Below, in pieces: positions 51,545-61,010 of a stretch of 64,000 nucleotides of DNA. Position 1 is the stretch's first letter, and each line of letters opens with the position of its first letter. The notes below the pieces were generated by a model. The model did not search any database, was not told the origin of the DNA, and saw nothing but the letters and a program-made list of their open reading frames with translations. Made by a program: the position numbers and the translations under genes. The stretch is taken from assembly GCF_900099965.1 (NCBI RefSeq), contig NZ_FNDJ01000019.1, forward strand, positions 62,001 through 126,000, given 5' to 3'. The stretch is from Nonomuraea jiangxiensis (GTDB taxonomy: Bacteria > Actinomycetota > Actinomycetes > Streptosporangiales > Streptosporangiaceae).

Positions 51545-53271
51545 TGGCGCGGCCGTTACCCGTTCTCCTGATCGCGGCGGCGCTCGCCGTGACGACCGCC
51601 CTGCCCGCGGCGGCGGCCGTCGATGGCCCGCCGACCGTCACCATCGGCGACGTGCGCTTCGCCGACAAAGTGCTCCGGTACGGCTCCGCCCGCGCGGCGG
51701 ATCTCGTGCCCGAGCACGTGAGCCGGATCGCGCCCGACGCCGCCGTGTTCATGCGGCCGTCGCCGGCCCGGCCGCTCTATCCGGGCGCGGTCGTGATCGC
51801 GGGCCGGGACGGCGTGATCGCGGCCCACGAGGCGATGGGCCAGGCGGTGCGCTACGCCGATTCCAAGCCCACCGAGCTGCCGCCCGACCAGCAGCACCCG
51901 ATGCGCCGGGACACGATCTTCGACCTGGCGTCGGTGTCCAAGCTGTTCACCTCGATCGTGGCCGTGCAGCAGATCGAGCACGGCCGGATCGGGCTCGACA
52001 CGCCGGTGACCGCGTACGTGCCGGAGTTCGCGGCCAACGGCAAGGGCGGGATCACGGTCCGGCACCTGCTCACCCACACCTCGGGGCTGCCGTCGTGGAT
52101 CCCGCTGCACACCGCCCCGACCCTGGAGGCGCGCTACGCCGCCGTCTGGAACGTCGTGCCGTCGAGCCCGCCCGAAACGGTCTACGTCTACTCCGACCTC
52201 AACCTGATCACGCTCGGGGTGATCGTGGAGCGGGTGACCGGCAGGCGGCTCGACGCGGTGGTCGCGGAGGGCCTGACCGGGCCGCTCGGAATGCGCGACA
52301 CCGGGTACAACCCCGACCCGGCGCTCAAACCGCGGATCGCCGCCACTGAGTACCAGACCACCACGGAGCCCGACCGCGGTCTGGTCTGGGGCCAGGTGCA
52401 CGACGAGAACGCCTGGTCGCTCGGCGGGGTCGCGGGCCACGCCGGGGTCTTCTCCACGGCGTACGACCTGGCCGTCCTGGCTCAGACGCTGCTCAACGGC
52501 GGTCACTACGGCCGGACGCGCGTCCTGTCGCAGGACTCCGTACGGCTGCTGCTGACCAACTTCAACACCGCCTTCCCCAGCAACTCGCACGGCCTCGGCT
52601 TCGAGCTCGACCAGATGTGGTTCATGGACGGGCTCTCCTCGCCGGTGACCGGCGGTCACACCGGTTACACCGGGACGTCGCTCGTCATCGACCCGCTGTC
52701 CGGCTCGTTCATGATCCTGCTGACCAACCGGGTGCACCCCAGCCGGGACTGGGGCTCCAACAACCCGGCCCGCCGGGCGGTCGCCCGCGACCTGGCGCTG
52801 GCCGTTCCGGTGCGTCCGGCCCAGGGACCGGACGCGTGGTTCTCCGGAGTCGGGGACGCCCGGACGGCGACGCTCACGCTGCCGGTCGGCGCACCCCAGG
52901 GCGGGCGGCTGTCCTTCGCGCTCTGGTACGACACGGAGGCGGACTCCGACGTCGGCTTCCTGGAGGCCAGCACCGACGGCGGCGCCACCTGGAGCCCGGT
53001 GCCGATGGAGCTGAGCGCCGGCCGTCACCGCTGGTCGTCGGACGGCACGTTCTCGGGTTTCCAGGGCCGCCGGTGGCTGCGCGCGCAGGCACAGCTCGCC
53101 ACCGGGACCACCGGGCTGCGGTGGCGCTACGCGAGCGACACGCTCTACCAGGGCCGCGGCGTGTACGTGGACGAGGTGCGGATCAGCGGTCCCGGCGTGC
53201 GCTTCGAGGACCGGAACCCGCGCGACGCCGCCCTGTTCGTCCCCGACGGCTGGACCCGGTCGAGGAACTGA
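51544..53271 (+). CDS. Secreted beta-lactamase-fold serine hydrolase (AmiE/PBP4*-like) with C-terminal beta domain
   Basis: 575-aa exported protein. Signal peptide LLIAAALAVTTALPAAAA, then a class-C beta-lactamase-type domain with SVSK (Ser130-Lys133), YSD (Tyr216) and HTG in GGHTGYTG. After about residue 420 comes a beta-sandwich domain (SGVGDARTATLTLPVG, FLEASTDGGATWSPV) that may bind glycan. In Bacillus the matching operon gene amiE encodes an N-acetylmuramoyl-L-alanine amidase of this fold, so peptide removal from muropeptides is the likely role. The GTG start overlaps the NamZ stop by one base. Confidence 0.88.
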   Translation: MARPLPVLLIAAALAVTTALPAAAAVDGPPTVTIGDVRFADKVLRYGSARAADLVPEHVSRIAPDAAVFMRPSPARPLYPGAVVIAGRDGVIAAHEAMGQAVRYADSKPTELPPDQQHPMRRDTIFDLASVSKLFTSIVAVQQIEHGRIGLDTPVTAYVPEFAANGKGGITVRHLLTHTSGLPSWIPLHTAPTLEARYAAVWNVVPSSPPETVYVYSDLNLITLGVIVERVTGRRLDAVVAEGLTGPLGMRDTGYNPDPALKPRIAATEYQTTTEPDRGLVWGQVHDENAWSLGGVAGHAGVFSTAYDLAVLAQTLLNGGHYGRTRVLSQDSVRLLLTNFNTAFPSNSHGLGFELDQMWFMDGLSSPVTGGHTGYTGTSLVIDPLSGSFMILLTNRVHPSRDWGSNNPARRAVARDLALAVPVRPAQGPDAWFSGVGDARTATLTLPVGAPQGGRLSFALWYDTEADSDVGFLEASTDGGATWSPVPMELSAGRHRWSSDGTFSGFQGRRWLRAQAQLATGTTGLRWRYASDTLYQGRGVYVDEVRISGPGVRFEDRNPRDAALFVPDGWTRSRN

Positions 53272-53300
53272 CGGGGCACCGACGGGGCGAACGGGAGACA

Positions 53301-53339
53301 GGGCCGGCGCCCGCCGGGAGACGCCGTCAGCGCCGGCCC
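53301..53339. terminator. Hairpin between the convergent serine hydrolase and HerA-like genes
   Basis: GGGCCGGCGC (53301-53310) is complementary to GCGCCGGCCC (53330-53339) with a 19-base loop. It lies 30 bases after the serine-hydrolase stop and overlaps the HerA-like stop, so it could terminate the rightward transcript. The large loop lowers confidence. Confidence 0.4.
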
Positions 53340-54835
53340 CGGCGGGCGGTGCCGAAGATGGACCTGGTGATCTCCCGGCCCAGGGCGGAGGCCGCCGACC
53401 GCGCGAAGGAGCGGAACTCCTTCGACTCCAGCACGCCGTCCAGCACGGACTGCGCCGGCTCCGGCCGGCGCGGGGCCTCCCGGGTGGCGGGCCGCTCGGC
53501 GGGCTCGGCGGGGTGCTCGGCGGCCAGCTTCGCCGACAGGATCTCGTACGCCGACTGGCGGTCGACCGCCGTGCCGTACTTCCGCTGCAGCGGCGAGGCG
53601 GCGACGATCCGCTGGATCACGTCCGGCCCCGACGGTGCCATGAGCGTCTGCGGGGCGCGCAGCCGCGTCCAGGCCACGGGGGTCGGCGCGCCGGTCTCCG
53701 ACAGGACCGTGACGACCGCCTCGCCGATGCCGAGCTCGGTGAGCAGCCGTTCGAGGTCGTAGGAGGACTTGGGGAAGGTCGAGACGGTGGCCTTGAGCGC
53801 CTTGGCGTCCTGCGGGGTGAAGGCCCGCTGGGCGTGCTGCACCCGGGCGCCGAGCTGGGCCAGCACGTCGGCGGGCACGTCGTCCGGCGATTGGGTGACG
53901 AAGAACACGCCCACGCCCTTCGACCGGATCAGCCGCACGGTCTGCACGATCGCCTGCAAGAACGCCTTGGACGCGCCGGTGAACAGCAGATGCGCCTCGT
54001 CGAAGAAGAACACCAGCTTCGGCTTGTCGACGTCCCCGACCTCGGGAAGCGCCTGGAAGAGATCGGCGAGCAGCCACATCAGGAACGTCGAGAAGAGCTG
54101 CGGCCGGTCCTGCACGGCGGGCAGCTCCAGAACGGAGACCGTCCCCTGGCCGTCACCCGTCACCCGGAGCAGGTCGCGCACGTCGAACTCAGGCTCGCCG
54201 AAGAACGCCTCCGCCCCCTGGGCCTCGAAGTTGGTCAGCGCGCGGAGGATGACCCCGGCCGTGGCCGCCGACAGCCCGCCGATCCCGCTCAGCACCTCCG
54301 GGTTGGCGGTCAGGTAGCGGATGACCGCGATCAGGTCCTTGAGGTCCAGCAGCGGCAGCCCCTGCTTGTCGGCGAAGTAGAAGATCAGCCCGAGCGACGA
54401 CTCCTGCGTCTCGTTGAGCCCGAGCACCTTGGCGAGCAGGGTCGGCCCGAAGGCGGTCATGGTGGCGCGGATCGGCACGCCCTGCCCCAGGCCGCCCAGG
54501 GAGAGGAACTCCGCAGGGCAGGCCGCGGGCTGCCACGTCTGCCCGACCTCGGTGGCCCGCCGGGTGACGCGTTCGGAGGGCGTGCCCGGCGAGGCGAGGC
54601 CCGACAGGTCGCCCTTGACGTCGGCCAGGAAGACCGGAACGCCCTGCGCGGCGAGCTGCTCCGCCATGAGTTGCAGGGTCTTGGTCTTCCCCGTGCCGGT
54701 GGCCCCGGCCACCAGCCCGTGCCGGTTGAGCATGCTCAGGGCGATCCGGATCTGCTCCGCGGGATCGGCGGTGCCGTCCTCCCGCACCAGGGCCCCCAGC
54801 CGCAGCGCCGGTCCCTCGACGTCGTACCCCTGCAT
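53327..54835 (-). CDS. HerA/DUF853-like ATPase (helicase-type)
   Basis: 502-aa cytoplasmic P-loop ATPase: Walker A GATGTGKTKT (about residue 43), VFLADVKGDLSGL, Walker B KLVFFFDEAHLLF, and VGVFFVTQSPDDVP as sensor. This is the DUF853 (YjgR) family related to HerA/FtsK translocases. The C-terminus has a Pro/Glu-rich linker and a conserved tail SALGREITRSIFGTARRGRR. Of the two tandem ATGs (54838 and 54835) the second has better spacing from GGGGGAG. There is no NurA or defence gene nearby, so it is probably a housekeeping paralogue. Confidence 0.92.
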   Translation of the reverse strand: MQGYDVEGPALRLGALVREDGTADPAEQIRIALSMLNRHGLVAGATGTGKTKTLQLMAEQLAAQGVPVFLADVKGDLSGLASPGTPSERVTRRATEVGQTWQPAACPAEFLSLGGLGQGVPIRATMTAFGPTLLAKVLGLNETQESSLGLIFYFADKQGLPLLDLKDLIAVIRYLTANPEVLSGIGGLSAATAGVILRALTNFEAQGAEAFFGEPEFDVRDLLRVTGDGQGTVSVLELPAVQDRPQLFSTFLMWLLADLFQALPEVGDVDKPKLVFFFDEAHLLFTGASKAFLQAIVQTVRLIRSKGVGVFFVTQSPDDVPADVLAQLGARVQHAQRAFTPQDAKALKATVSTFPKSSYDLERLLTELGIGEAVVTVLSETGAPTPVAWTRLRAPQTLMAPSGPDVIQRIVAASPLQRKYGTAVDRQSAYEILSAKLAAEHPAEPAERPATREAPRRPEPAQSVLDGVLESKEFRSFARSAASALGREITRSIFGTARRGRR

Positions 54836-54968
54836 CATCTCTCCCCCGCCGCCCGCTGCGCCGCCCACCCCCGGGCGGGGCCGCTGAGCTGCTCGAACCC
54901 CTGCACTGGTAGTTACCCAGAGGGAGGAATCTGTCACAATTGCGCATGTCCACCGAAGGGATCCGCTC

Positions 54969-56225
54969 GTGACCGAGATCCGCATCAACCGCGAGCGCCT
55001 CTGGCGCGATCTCATGGAGCTCAAGGAGATCGGCGGCTACGACGACGAGGCCACCGGACTGCGTGGCGTCAGACGGCTCGCCCTCACGGACGAGGACGCG
55101 CGAGCCCGCCGCCTCGTGGTGTCGTGGATGCGCCAGGCCGGGCTGAAGGTACGCGTCGACCGCATCGGCAACGTCTACGGCGAGCGGGCCGGCGAGGAGC
55201 CCGGCCTGCCGTGCATGCTGATGGGCAGCCACATCGACACCGTCGCCACCGGCGGCGCGTTCGACGGCACGCTCGGCGTGCTCGGCGGGATCGAGGTGAT
55301 ACGGACGCTGAACGAGGCGGGCGTCCGCACCCGGCGGCCGATCGAGATCGGCTTCTTCACCGAGGAGGAGGGCGTCCGCTTCGGCACCGACATGCTGGGC
55401 TCCGCGGTGACGGCCGGGCGGCTGACGCTCGAATACGCCCACAACCTCACCGACGCCGGCGGGGCCACCGTCAAGGACGAGCTGGTACGGATCGGGTTCG
55501 ACGGCGACGCGCCCGAGATCAGGCCCGTCCCGCACGCCTACATCGAGTGCCACATCGAGCAGGGCCCCATCCTGGCCACGGCCGGGGTGGACATCGGCAT
55601 CGTCACCGGCGTCCAGTCCATCTCCTGGCAGCGGCTCACCCTGCGCGGCGAGGCCGCGCACGCGGGCACCACGCCCATCGAGAGCCGCGCCGACGCGGGG
55701 CTCGCCGCCGCGGAGGTGATCGTCGAGATACGCCGCATGTGCGACTCGGGAGAGTACGGGCAGCTCCGCGGCACCGTCGGCGACCTCCGGCTGCTGCCCG
55801 GCCAGACCAACGTCATCCCCAGCGAGGCGACGCTGACCGTTGACCTGCGCAACCCCGACGACACCCTGATGACGGCCGCCGAGAAGCACCTGGCCGAACA
55901 TGTCGACGCCCTGTCCGACCGGCACCGGGTCACCGCGGCGTGGGAGCGCATGGCCAGGACCGCGGTGATCCCCTTCCACGAGGGCATCCAGGACGTCATC
56001 GCCGAGACCGCCGACGCGCTGGGCCTGCCCTACGTACGGGCGATGTCCGGCGCCGGGCACGACGCCCAGGAGATCGCCGCCATCTGCCCGGCGGCCATGG
56101 TCTTCGTCGCGGGCGAGAACGGCGGCATCAGCCACACTCCCCGCGAGTATTCGAGCCCGTCGGCCTGCGGCAACGGCATCGACGTGCTGGCCAACGCCAT
56201 CCTGCGCCTCGCCGGGGAGGTGTGA
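54969..56225 (+). CDS. M20-family amidohydrolase (hydantoinase/carbamoylase, allantoate-amidohydrolase type)
   Basis: 418-aa cytoplasmic dinuclear metal enzyme. Ligands are visible in GSHIDTV, GAFDGTLGVLGG, FFTEEEGVRF, ECHIEQGP and GGISHTPREYSS, the complete set. The lid residues GEAAHAGTTPIESRADA and the FDGDAPEI region match the N-carbamoyl-amino-acid/allantoate hydrolase group. It removes carbamoyl groups from ureido compounds. The GTG start has GAAGGGA upstream. It is divergent from HerA and convergent with the nuclease, with no pathway neighbours. Confidence 0.9.
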   Translation: MTEIRINRERLWRDLMELKEIGGYDDEATGLRGVRRLALTDEDARARRLVVSWMRQAGLKVRVDRIGNVYGERAGEEPGLPCMLMGSHIDTVATGGAFDGTLGVLGGIEVIRTLNEAGVRTRRPIEIGFFTEEEGVRFGTDMLGSAVTAGRLTLEYAHNLTDAGGATVKDELVRIGFDGDAPEIRPVPHAYIECHIEQGPILATAGVDIGIVTGVQSISWQRLTLRGEAAHAGTTPIESRADAGLAAAEVIVEIRRMCDSGEYGQLRGTVGDLRLLPGQTNVIPSEATLTVDLRNPDDTLMTAAEKHLAEHVDALSDRHRVTAAWERMARTAVIPFHEGIQDVIAETADALGLPYVRAMSGAGHDAQEIAAICPAAMVFVAGENGGISHTPREYSSPSACGNGIDVLANAILRLAGEV

Positions 56226-56245
56226 GGCGCCCACGGCCGGGAGCC

Positions 56246-56268
56246 GCGGCGGGGGGTCCCCCCGCCGC
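56246..56268. terminator. Bidirectional hairpin between convergent amidohydrolase and nuclease genes
   Basis: GCGGCGGGGG (56246-56255) pairs with CCCCCGCCGC (56259-56268) around a three-base loop, giving a 10-bp GC stem. It lies 20 bases after the amidohydrolase stop and 15 bases from the nuclease stop. Confidence 0.7.
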
Positions 56269-56282
56269 GACCGCGGTCGTGC

Positions 56283-58637
56283 TCAGAGGTTCAGACCCAC
56301 CAGCAGCGGGTCGTGGTCGGACGAGCGGTAGGGGTCGGGCGCGTACAGGTAGGGCGGGTTGAACTCGGTGTTGTAGTCCATGAACCGGCCCTCGTCGGCG
56401 TTGACGTGCCAGATGGTGGCGCCGGTCACCAGCTTGCGCACGCCCTTGTCTGCCAGCACGTGGTCCAGCTCACCGGACAGGCCGTCGAAGACGTAGCTGT
56501 AGCGGTCGTCCTTCTCCACGTACTTCTTGCTCAGGCTGGCGAGCCCGGCCTCCTCGAAGGCGTGGATCGGGTCCTCCTCGCCGTAGGCGTTGATGTCGCC
56601 GACGACGAGCACGTTCTTCAGGCGGTACTCGTCGATCAGGGCCAGTACGGCGTTGGCCTGCTTGACGCGCTTGGCGTTGTAGCAGCTCTGCCCGTCGCCC
56701 TGGTCGGCGTCGGGACCGGTGGCGGGGCCGTCGAAGTCGGTGCAGCCCTTGGACTTGAAGTGGTTCACCAGCACCGTGAAGGTCTCGCCCCGCCCGTTGG
56801 CCTTGCTGAAGGTCTGCACCAGCGGCGGCCGGTTGAAGATCGGGTCGGACGACGACCGCGGCGCGCCCACCGGGTTCACCTTGGCCGGCTGGTAGATCAG
56901 CGCGGTCTGGATGAGGTCGGTGCCCGGGTTCGGGTGCGTGATCGCCTTGTACGTACCGGCGCCGGCCTTGGCGTTGAGCGCGGCGACCAGGGCGTTGAGC
57001 GCCACGTCGTTGTTGCGCTCGATCTCCATCAGCCCGGCGACGGCGGGGTTGAGCGTCGTGATGTTGGCGACCAGCTTGGCCAGCTGGCGGTCCCGCTCCG
57101 CGGCGGTGGTGGCGCCGCGCGAGCCGAGCGTGGTGAACCAGTTGAGGGTGTTGAGGCTGGCCACCCGGATGTTGCCGCCGACTCCCGCCGGCCGGGCGGG
57201 GCGCCGGTTCTCGGGCTTGAAGACCACCGGCTCCGTCGGCTGGACGCGGTAGACGTCGAAGCCGTACGTGAGGACGCCGGTCAGGTCCCGCACCTCGTCA
57301 CCGGCCCGAACGGTGTTCGAGCCCTCGGTGTGGTACGGCAGCGTGGGCGGGTTCTGCACGTTGGAGCCGTCGTCGAGCAGGATCGTGCGCCGCGCGTCCT
57401 TCTCGGTGTCGACGCCCTTGCGGTCGGTCGGCTGCCACAGGCGGCTGTCGCCGGAGAGGGTGATCTCGCCGTACCGGCCCAGGTTGTAGATCTCGGAGAC
57501 GGCCAGGTCGCCGTCGATGGTGACGAGCATGTTCTCGTAGCGCTCGAAGGTGACGCCCTGCTTGATGGGCAGCTTCACGTCGATCGGCTTGATCGAGCCG
57601 GTGCCGCAGACGTTCACGGCGGTGGCCGGCGAGATCTCGGTGAGGCCGTTGAACTCGATCGCCTTGCCGGAGACGAGCACCCGGTCACCGGCCTTGACCG
57701 GCGAGGAGGAGAACACGAACAGGCCCTCGGAGGTCGCCGGGTCCTTGTCCGGCTTGGCGGCCTGGAGGTAGAAGCCGCCGAGCTGGCCGGAGCCCTGGAA
57801 GGAGCCGGTGACGACGCCCTCGACCCGGACGTTCTGGCCATCGACCGGGCTGGTGTCACCGGCGCCCTGGACCTGGGAGATCAGGTGCGTGGGTGCGGTG
57901 TCGCAGTCCTCGGGCGTCGGGGTCGGCGTCGGGGTGGGCGTCGGCGTCGGCGTCGGCGTCGGCTCCTCACCGCCGCCGCAGGGAGCCGCGGTGGTGGCGG
58001 TGTTGCGCGGCGCGGGGGCCGCGGTCTCGAAGTCGGCGCCGTTGTCGTCGGTGTCGGCGCAGCCCGCGCTCTTGCGGAGCGCGCCGGTGGCGTTGGTGAG
58101 CGCGGGGGCCGGCGAGCCCTCGGAGAAGTTCGCGCTGCCGTACCCGACCAGGTCGGCGAGCAGCGCGAGCTGGTCGCCGGAGCAGGGGGTGGTGGAGCCG
58201 TTGCAGGCCAGGCCGTCCGCCGAGCGGACCAGGGCCACCTTGCCGGCGGTGCCGCTCATGTTGATGGTGCCGACGCTGTCGGGCTGGGGCAGCGCGCCGC
58301 TCGGGGTGGTGCCCGCGGCGAGCTGCACGAGGTGGTACTGGCCCGGAGCGAGGGTGCCGGAGAGGTCGGCCTTGTTGGAGCCGAAGTTCCCGGTGCCGCT
58401 GGCGCTGGTGTACTGCACGGACCAGCCGTCCAGCGACACGGGAGCGCCGCTCCTGTTGAACAGCTCGACGTAGTCGTTGGAGAGAGGGGCGCCGGAGTTG
58501 CCCCCTCCGCCGTAGACCTGGCTGATGACCACGGTTCCGGGCGCCGCGGCCACGGAGGGTGAGGACAAGGTGGCGATCGAGCCGGCGACGACGCCGGCCG
58601 CACCAAGGATCGCCATGATCCGGGACTTAACACGCAT
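56283..58637 (-). CDS. Secreted ExeM/NucH-type nuclease with lamin-tail domain
   Basis: 784-aa extracellular endonuclease. After the signal peptide (residues 1-31) comes a lamin-tail-like domain (VVISQVYGGGGNSGAPLSNDYVELFN, about 35-180), a Pro-Thr repeat linker (about residues 226-245), an OB-fold DNA-binding region with THLISQVQGAGD, and an endonuclease/exonuclease/phosphatase domain (about 495-784). Catalytic blocks are GLMEIERNNDVA, VVGDINAYGEED, GELDHVLA and SSDHDPLLVGL. It would degrade environmental DNA or RNA for phosphate and nucleosides. The linker DNA is low complexity. Confidence 0.92.
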   Translation of the reverse strand: MRVKSRIMAILGAAGVVAGSIATLSSPSVAAAPGTVVISQVYGGGGNSGAPLSNDYVELFNRSGAPVSLDGWSVQYTSASGTGNFGSNKADLSGTLAPGQYHLVQLAAGTTPSGALPQPDSVGTINMSGTAGKVALVRSADGLACNGSTTPCSGDQLALLADLVGYGSANFSEGSPAPALTNATGALRKSAGCADTDDNGADFETAAPAPRNTATTAAPCGGGEEPTPTPTPTPTPTPTPTPEDCDTAPTHLISQVQGAGDTSPVDGQNVRVEGVVTGSFQGSGQLGGFYLQAAKPDKDPATSEGLFVFSSSPVKAGDRVLVSGKAIEFNGLTEISPATAVNVCGTGSIKPIDVKLPIKQGVTFERYENMLVTIDGDLAVSEIYNLGRYGEITLSGDSRLWQPTDRKGVDTEKDARRTILLDDGSNVQNPPTLPYHTEGSNTVRAGDEVRDLTGVLTYGFDVYRVQPTEPVVFKPENRRPARPAGVGGNIRVASLNTLNWFTTLGSRGATTAAERDRQLAKLVANITTLNPAVAGLMEIERNNDVALNALVAALNAKAGAGTYKAITHPNPGTDLIQTALIYQPAKVNPVGAPRSSSDPIFNRPPLVQTFSKANGRGETFTVLVNHFKSKGCTDFDGPATGPDADQGDGQSCYNAKRVKQANAVLALIDEYRLKNVLVVGDINAYGEEDPIHAFEEAGLASLSKKYVEKDDRYSYVFDGLSGELDHVLADKGVRKLVTGATIWHVNADEGRFMDYNTEFNPPYLYAPDPYRSSDHDPLLVGLNL

Positions 58638-58935
58638 GACGGGGAGCGTAAACCGACAAGCACTGAAAACCTTGTATCTGGCATGGACGGTTCCTTAAAT
58701 CTGGAACATTGACACTTTGTGTCCATACGCAGACCGCGAATCTGTCGTCATCGGCCGATGCGGACCAGCCCCCGCTACCCCACGGCCTGGCACGCGATGC
58801 CCAGTCACCTGGCGCGGAAAGTCAAGCCCATAAATGCTGATCTGCCCTACCCTCTAACGGTCACTGAACCCATCGACCACGTCACATGCTCGGCAGGGGC
58901 GGGCCTCTTCTCGGGCTTGTGGCCAGGAGAGACCC

Positions 58936-60573
58936 TTGTCCAAGACGTTAGCCCGGCTGGTGGCCCCCGGCTCGGCGCTGTGCCTGGTGGCCGGCCTGCT
59001 CCTCACTGGGATGTCCGGTGCGGCGCCCGCCTCGGCCTCCGTGACGCAGGCGGCCACTCCGACGCCCACCCCGGTGAGGAGCCCGTCCTCGGTCCCCATC
59101 CGGCGACCCAAGGCGACGGTGAGTCCCACGCCCTCCACCACCAGGTCGTACTCCGTGAGCCCCAGGCCGCGGGCCACCAGGCCGGTGCCGCCGCATACCT
59201 CCGTGCCGCGCAGGCCCGTCACGCCGGCCGGCTTCGTCTACCGGTCGGGCAGGAACCTGATGCTCGACGGCCGGAAGTACCACTTCGTCGGCTTCAACGC
59301 CTTCGGCATGACGGGGTGCGCGACCAACGTGGCCTGGACACGGGCGGAGCTGGACGCGTACTTCGCCGGGCTGCCGCCCGCGTCCATGACCCGGACCTGG
59401 GCGTTCGCCGGCTGGGAGGTCGACAAGCTGGACCTCATCGTCGAGCGGGCCACGGCGCACGGGCAGAAGCTGATCCTGTCGCTGGCCAACCAGGGCAAGG
59501 ACTGCCGCGAGGAGGCCAAGGACAAGGCCTGGTACGAAGGGGGCTACAAGGCCGCGTACCTGCCATGGGTGAACACCGTGGTGACGCGCTACAAGGACTC
59601 CGCGGCCATCGGCATGTGGGAGATCATCAACGAGCCGGGGTACAAGACCGTCGGCGTCACCACTGAGATGATCAAGAACTTCCTCGACGAAACCGCCGCG
59701 TACATCAAGGCGCGCGACCGCTTCCACCTGGTGACGAGCGGCACCATGGCGGAGTACACCGAGGGCACGGGCAACGCGACCAACTACGGCCTCCTGCACG
59801 CCGGGCCGAACATCGACGTGGGCAGCCTGCACGAGTACGACGAGAACCACGCCGACCAGGTCATCTCCCGCCACCTCGGGCCCACGCTGTCGCAGCTGTA
59901 CAAACTCAACAAGCCGATCATCGTCGGCGAGTCGGGCATCGTCGCCGGTCCCCCCGGGTGCTCGATCACGACGCAGCAGCGCTCGGCGATGTTCAAGAAG
60001 GAGTTCGACGGCTACTTCCTGTCCGGCGTGGGCGGCGTGATGATCTGGACGTACAGCCCGAACCCCAGGGACCTGACGGACCCCGAGCAGTTGTGCATGC
60101 ACCAGGTGCGCGCGCCCGACCCGGACCCGGCCATCGCGATGGTGCGCGGCTACACCCTGCCCGCCCCGGTGCCGGCGCCGACGGGTGAGCGGCAGTTGCA
60201 GTTGCTCAGCAGCGGCCAGTGCGCGCAGGCGACGGCCGTCCAGAAGCCATGTGACGCGGCGGCGGCCGACCAGCGTTTCACCCTGCGGCCCACGACGGAC
60301 GGGTTCGTCCGGCTCGTCGCCAAGAGCAGCGGCCATTGCCTCGGTGTCGGTGACCTCGACGTCACCCTCAGGGCCCTGGTGTCCGCGACGCCCTGCGCTG
60401 ACGGCGCCGAGGGGGCCGGCCAGCAGTTCCGCCTCGAAGCCGTGGCGAACGGCTATCACCGGCTCATCTTCCGGCACAGCAACCAGTGCGTGACCATCAA
60501 CCCGGACGGCAGGCTGCAGCAGTTCGACTGCAAGACCCCCGCTCTCACCAGCCAGCAGTGGAAGATCCAGTGA
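58936..60573 (+). CDS. Secreted GH5-like glycoside hydrolase with ricin-B-type lectin domain
   Basis: 545-aa exported enzyme. A signal peptide and a long Pro/Thr/Ser-rich linker (residues about 40-95) precede a GH5-type barrel. The acid/base Glu233 is in WEIINEPG and the nucleophile Glu332 in IIVGESGI, with KYHFVGFNAFGM at the barrel start. The last 130 residues are a ricin-B trefoil domain with SGQCAQ, SGHCLGV and SNQCVTI repeats. The layout matches beta-mannanase or related endoglycanases. The start is TTG at 58936, with AGGAGA six bases upstream. Confidence 0.88.
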   Translation: MSKTLARLVAPGSALCLVAGLLLTGMSGAAPASASVTQAATPTPTPVRSPSSVPIRRPKATVSPTPSTTRSYSVSPRPRATRPVPPHTSVPRRPVTPAGFVYRSGRNLMLDGRKYHFVGFNAFGMTGCATNVAWTRAELDAYFAGLPPASMTRTWAFAGWEVDKLDLIVERATAHGQKLILSLANQGKDCREEAKDKAWYEGGYKAAYLPWVNTVVTRYKDSAAIGMWEIINEPGYKTVGVTTEMIKNFLDETAAYIKARDRFHLVTSGTMAEYTEGTGNATNYGLLHAGPNIDVGSLHEYDENHADQVISRHLGPTLSQLYKLNKPIIVGESGIVAGPPGCSITTQQRSAMFKKEFDGYFLSGVGGVMIWTYSPNPRDLTDPEQLCMHQVRAPDPDPAIAMVRGYTLPAPVPAPTGERQLQLLSSGQCAQATAVQKPCDAAAADQRFTLRPTTDGFVRLVAKSSGHCLGVGDLDVTLRALVSATPCADGAEGAGQQFRLEAVANGYHRLIFRHSNQCVTINPDGRLQQFDCKTPALTSQQWKIQ

Positions 60574-60576
60574 TCT

Positions 60577-61010
60577 AGCCCCTCACGAGGGGGCCGGCGC
60601 GGCATCGGCGCGATCGGTGCCGCGCTCATGCTCCCCGGCCGGCTCCGGGAGACCGTCCGCGAGGTCAGGAGCCGGACCGGAGGGGCGCCGTTCCACGTCA
60701 GCCTCATCACCTTCCTCAGCACCGCCGAGCAGGTCGCGGTATGCGCCCGCGCGCATCGCGAGCACTACCGGCGGCTGGTCGCCGCCACGGGCGACGGCTC
60801 GGTGCTGACGTCGATCTTCGGGCCGGAGTTCCCGTGGTTCAACCCGATGCGGGTGCAGCGCAACCGCGTGGTGGCGGAGTGGCACGACCGGCCGGCCGAT
60901 GGGGCAGGGCGTCGGGCTGGTCCACGACGTCAAGCCCGCCGCGGAGATCGTCAGGGACATGATGGAGCAGGCCGAGCGGGTGCCGGCCGGGTTCAGGGCC
61001 TGGCCAGGAG
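60577..61010 (+). pseudogene. Nitronate monooxygenase remnant with several deletions
   Basis: Blocks of the family appear in order. GIGAIGAALMLPGRLRETVR and PFHVSLITFLSTAEQVAVC are followed, without the normal central barrel, by YRRLVAATGDGSVLTSIF, then FNPMRVQRNRVVAEWHDR. A second gap and a frame change lead to GQGVGLVHDVKPAAEIVRD and MMEQAERVPAGF. The first about 20 residues, with the flavin-binding start, are also missing. A normal gene would be about 950 bp. The remnant runs into the 3' end of the DUF6282 gene on the other strand. Confidence 0.7.

Noticed and set aside
53327..54835. HerA-like ATPase as part of a defence island
   Set aside because: No NurA, SIR2, nuclease or other defence partner is adjacent; the protein fits the widespread DUF853 housekeeping type.
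57900..57965. Short-period repeat that looks like a CRISPR or satellite
   Set aside because: It is the codon-level repeat of the Pro-Thr linker in the nuclease gene (6-bp period), not spaced repeats.
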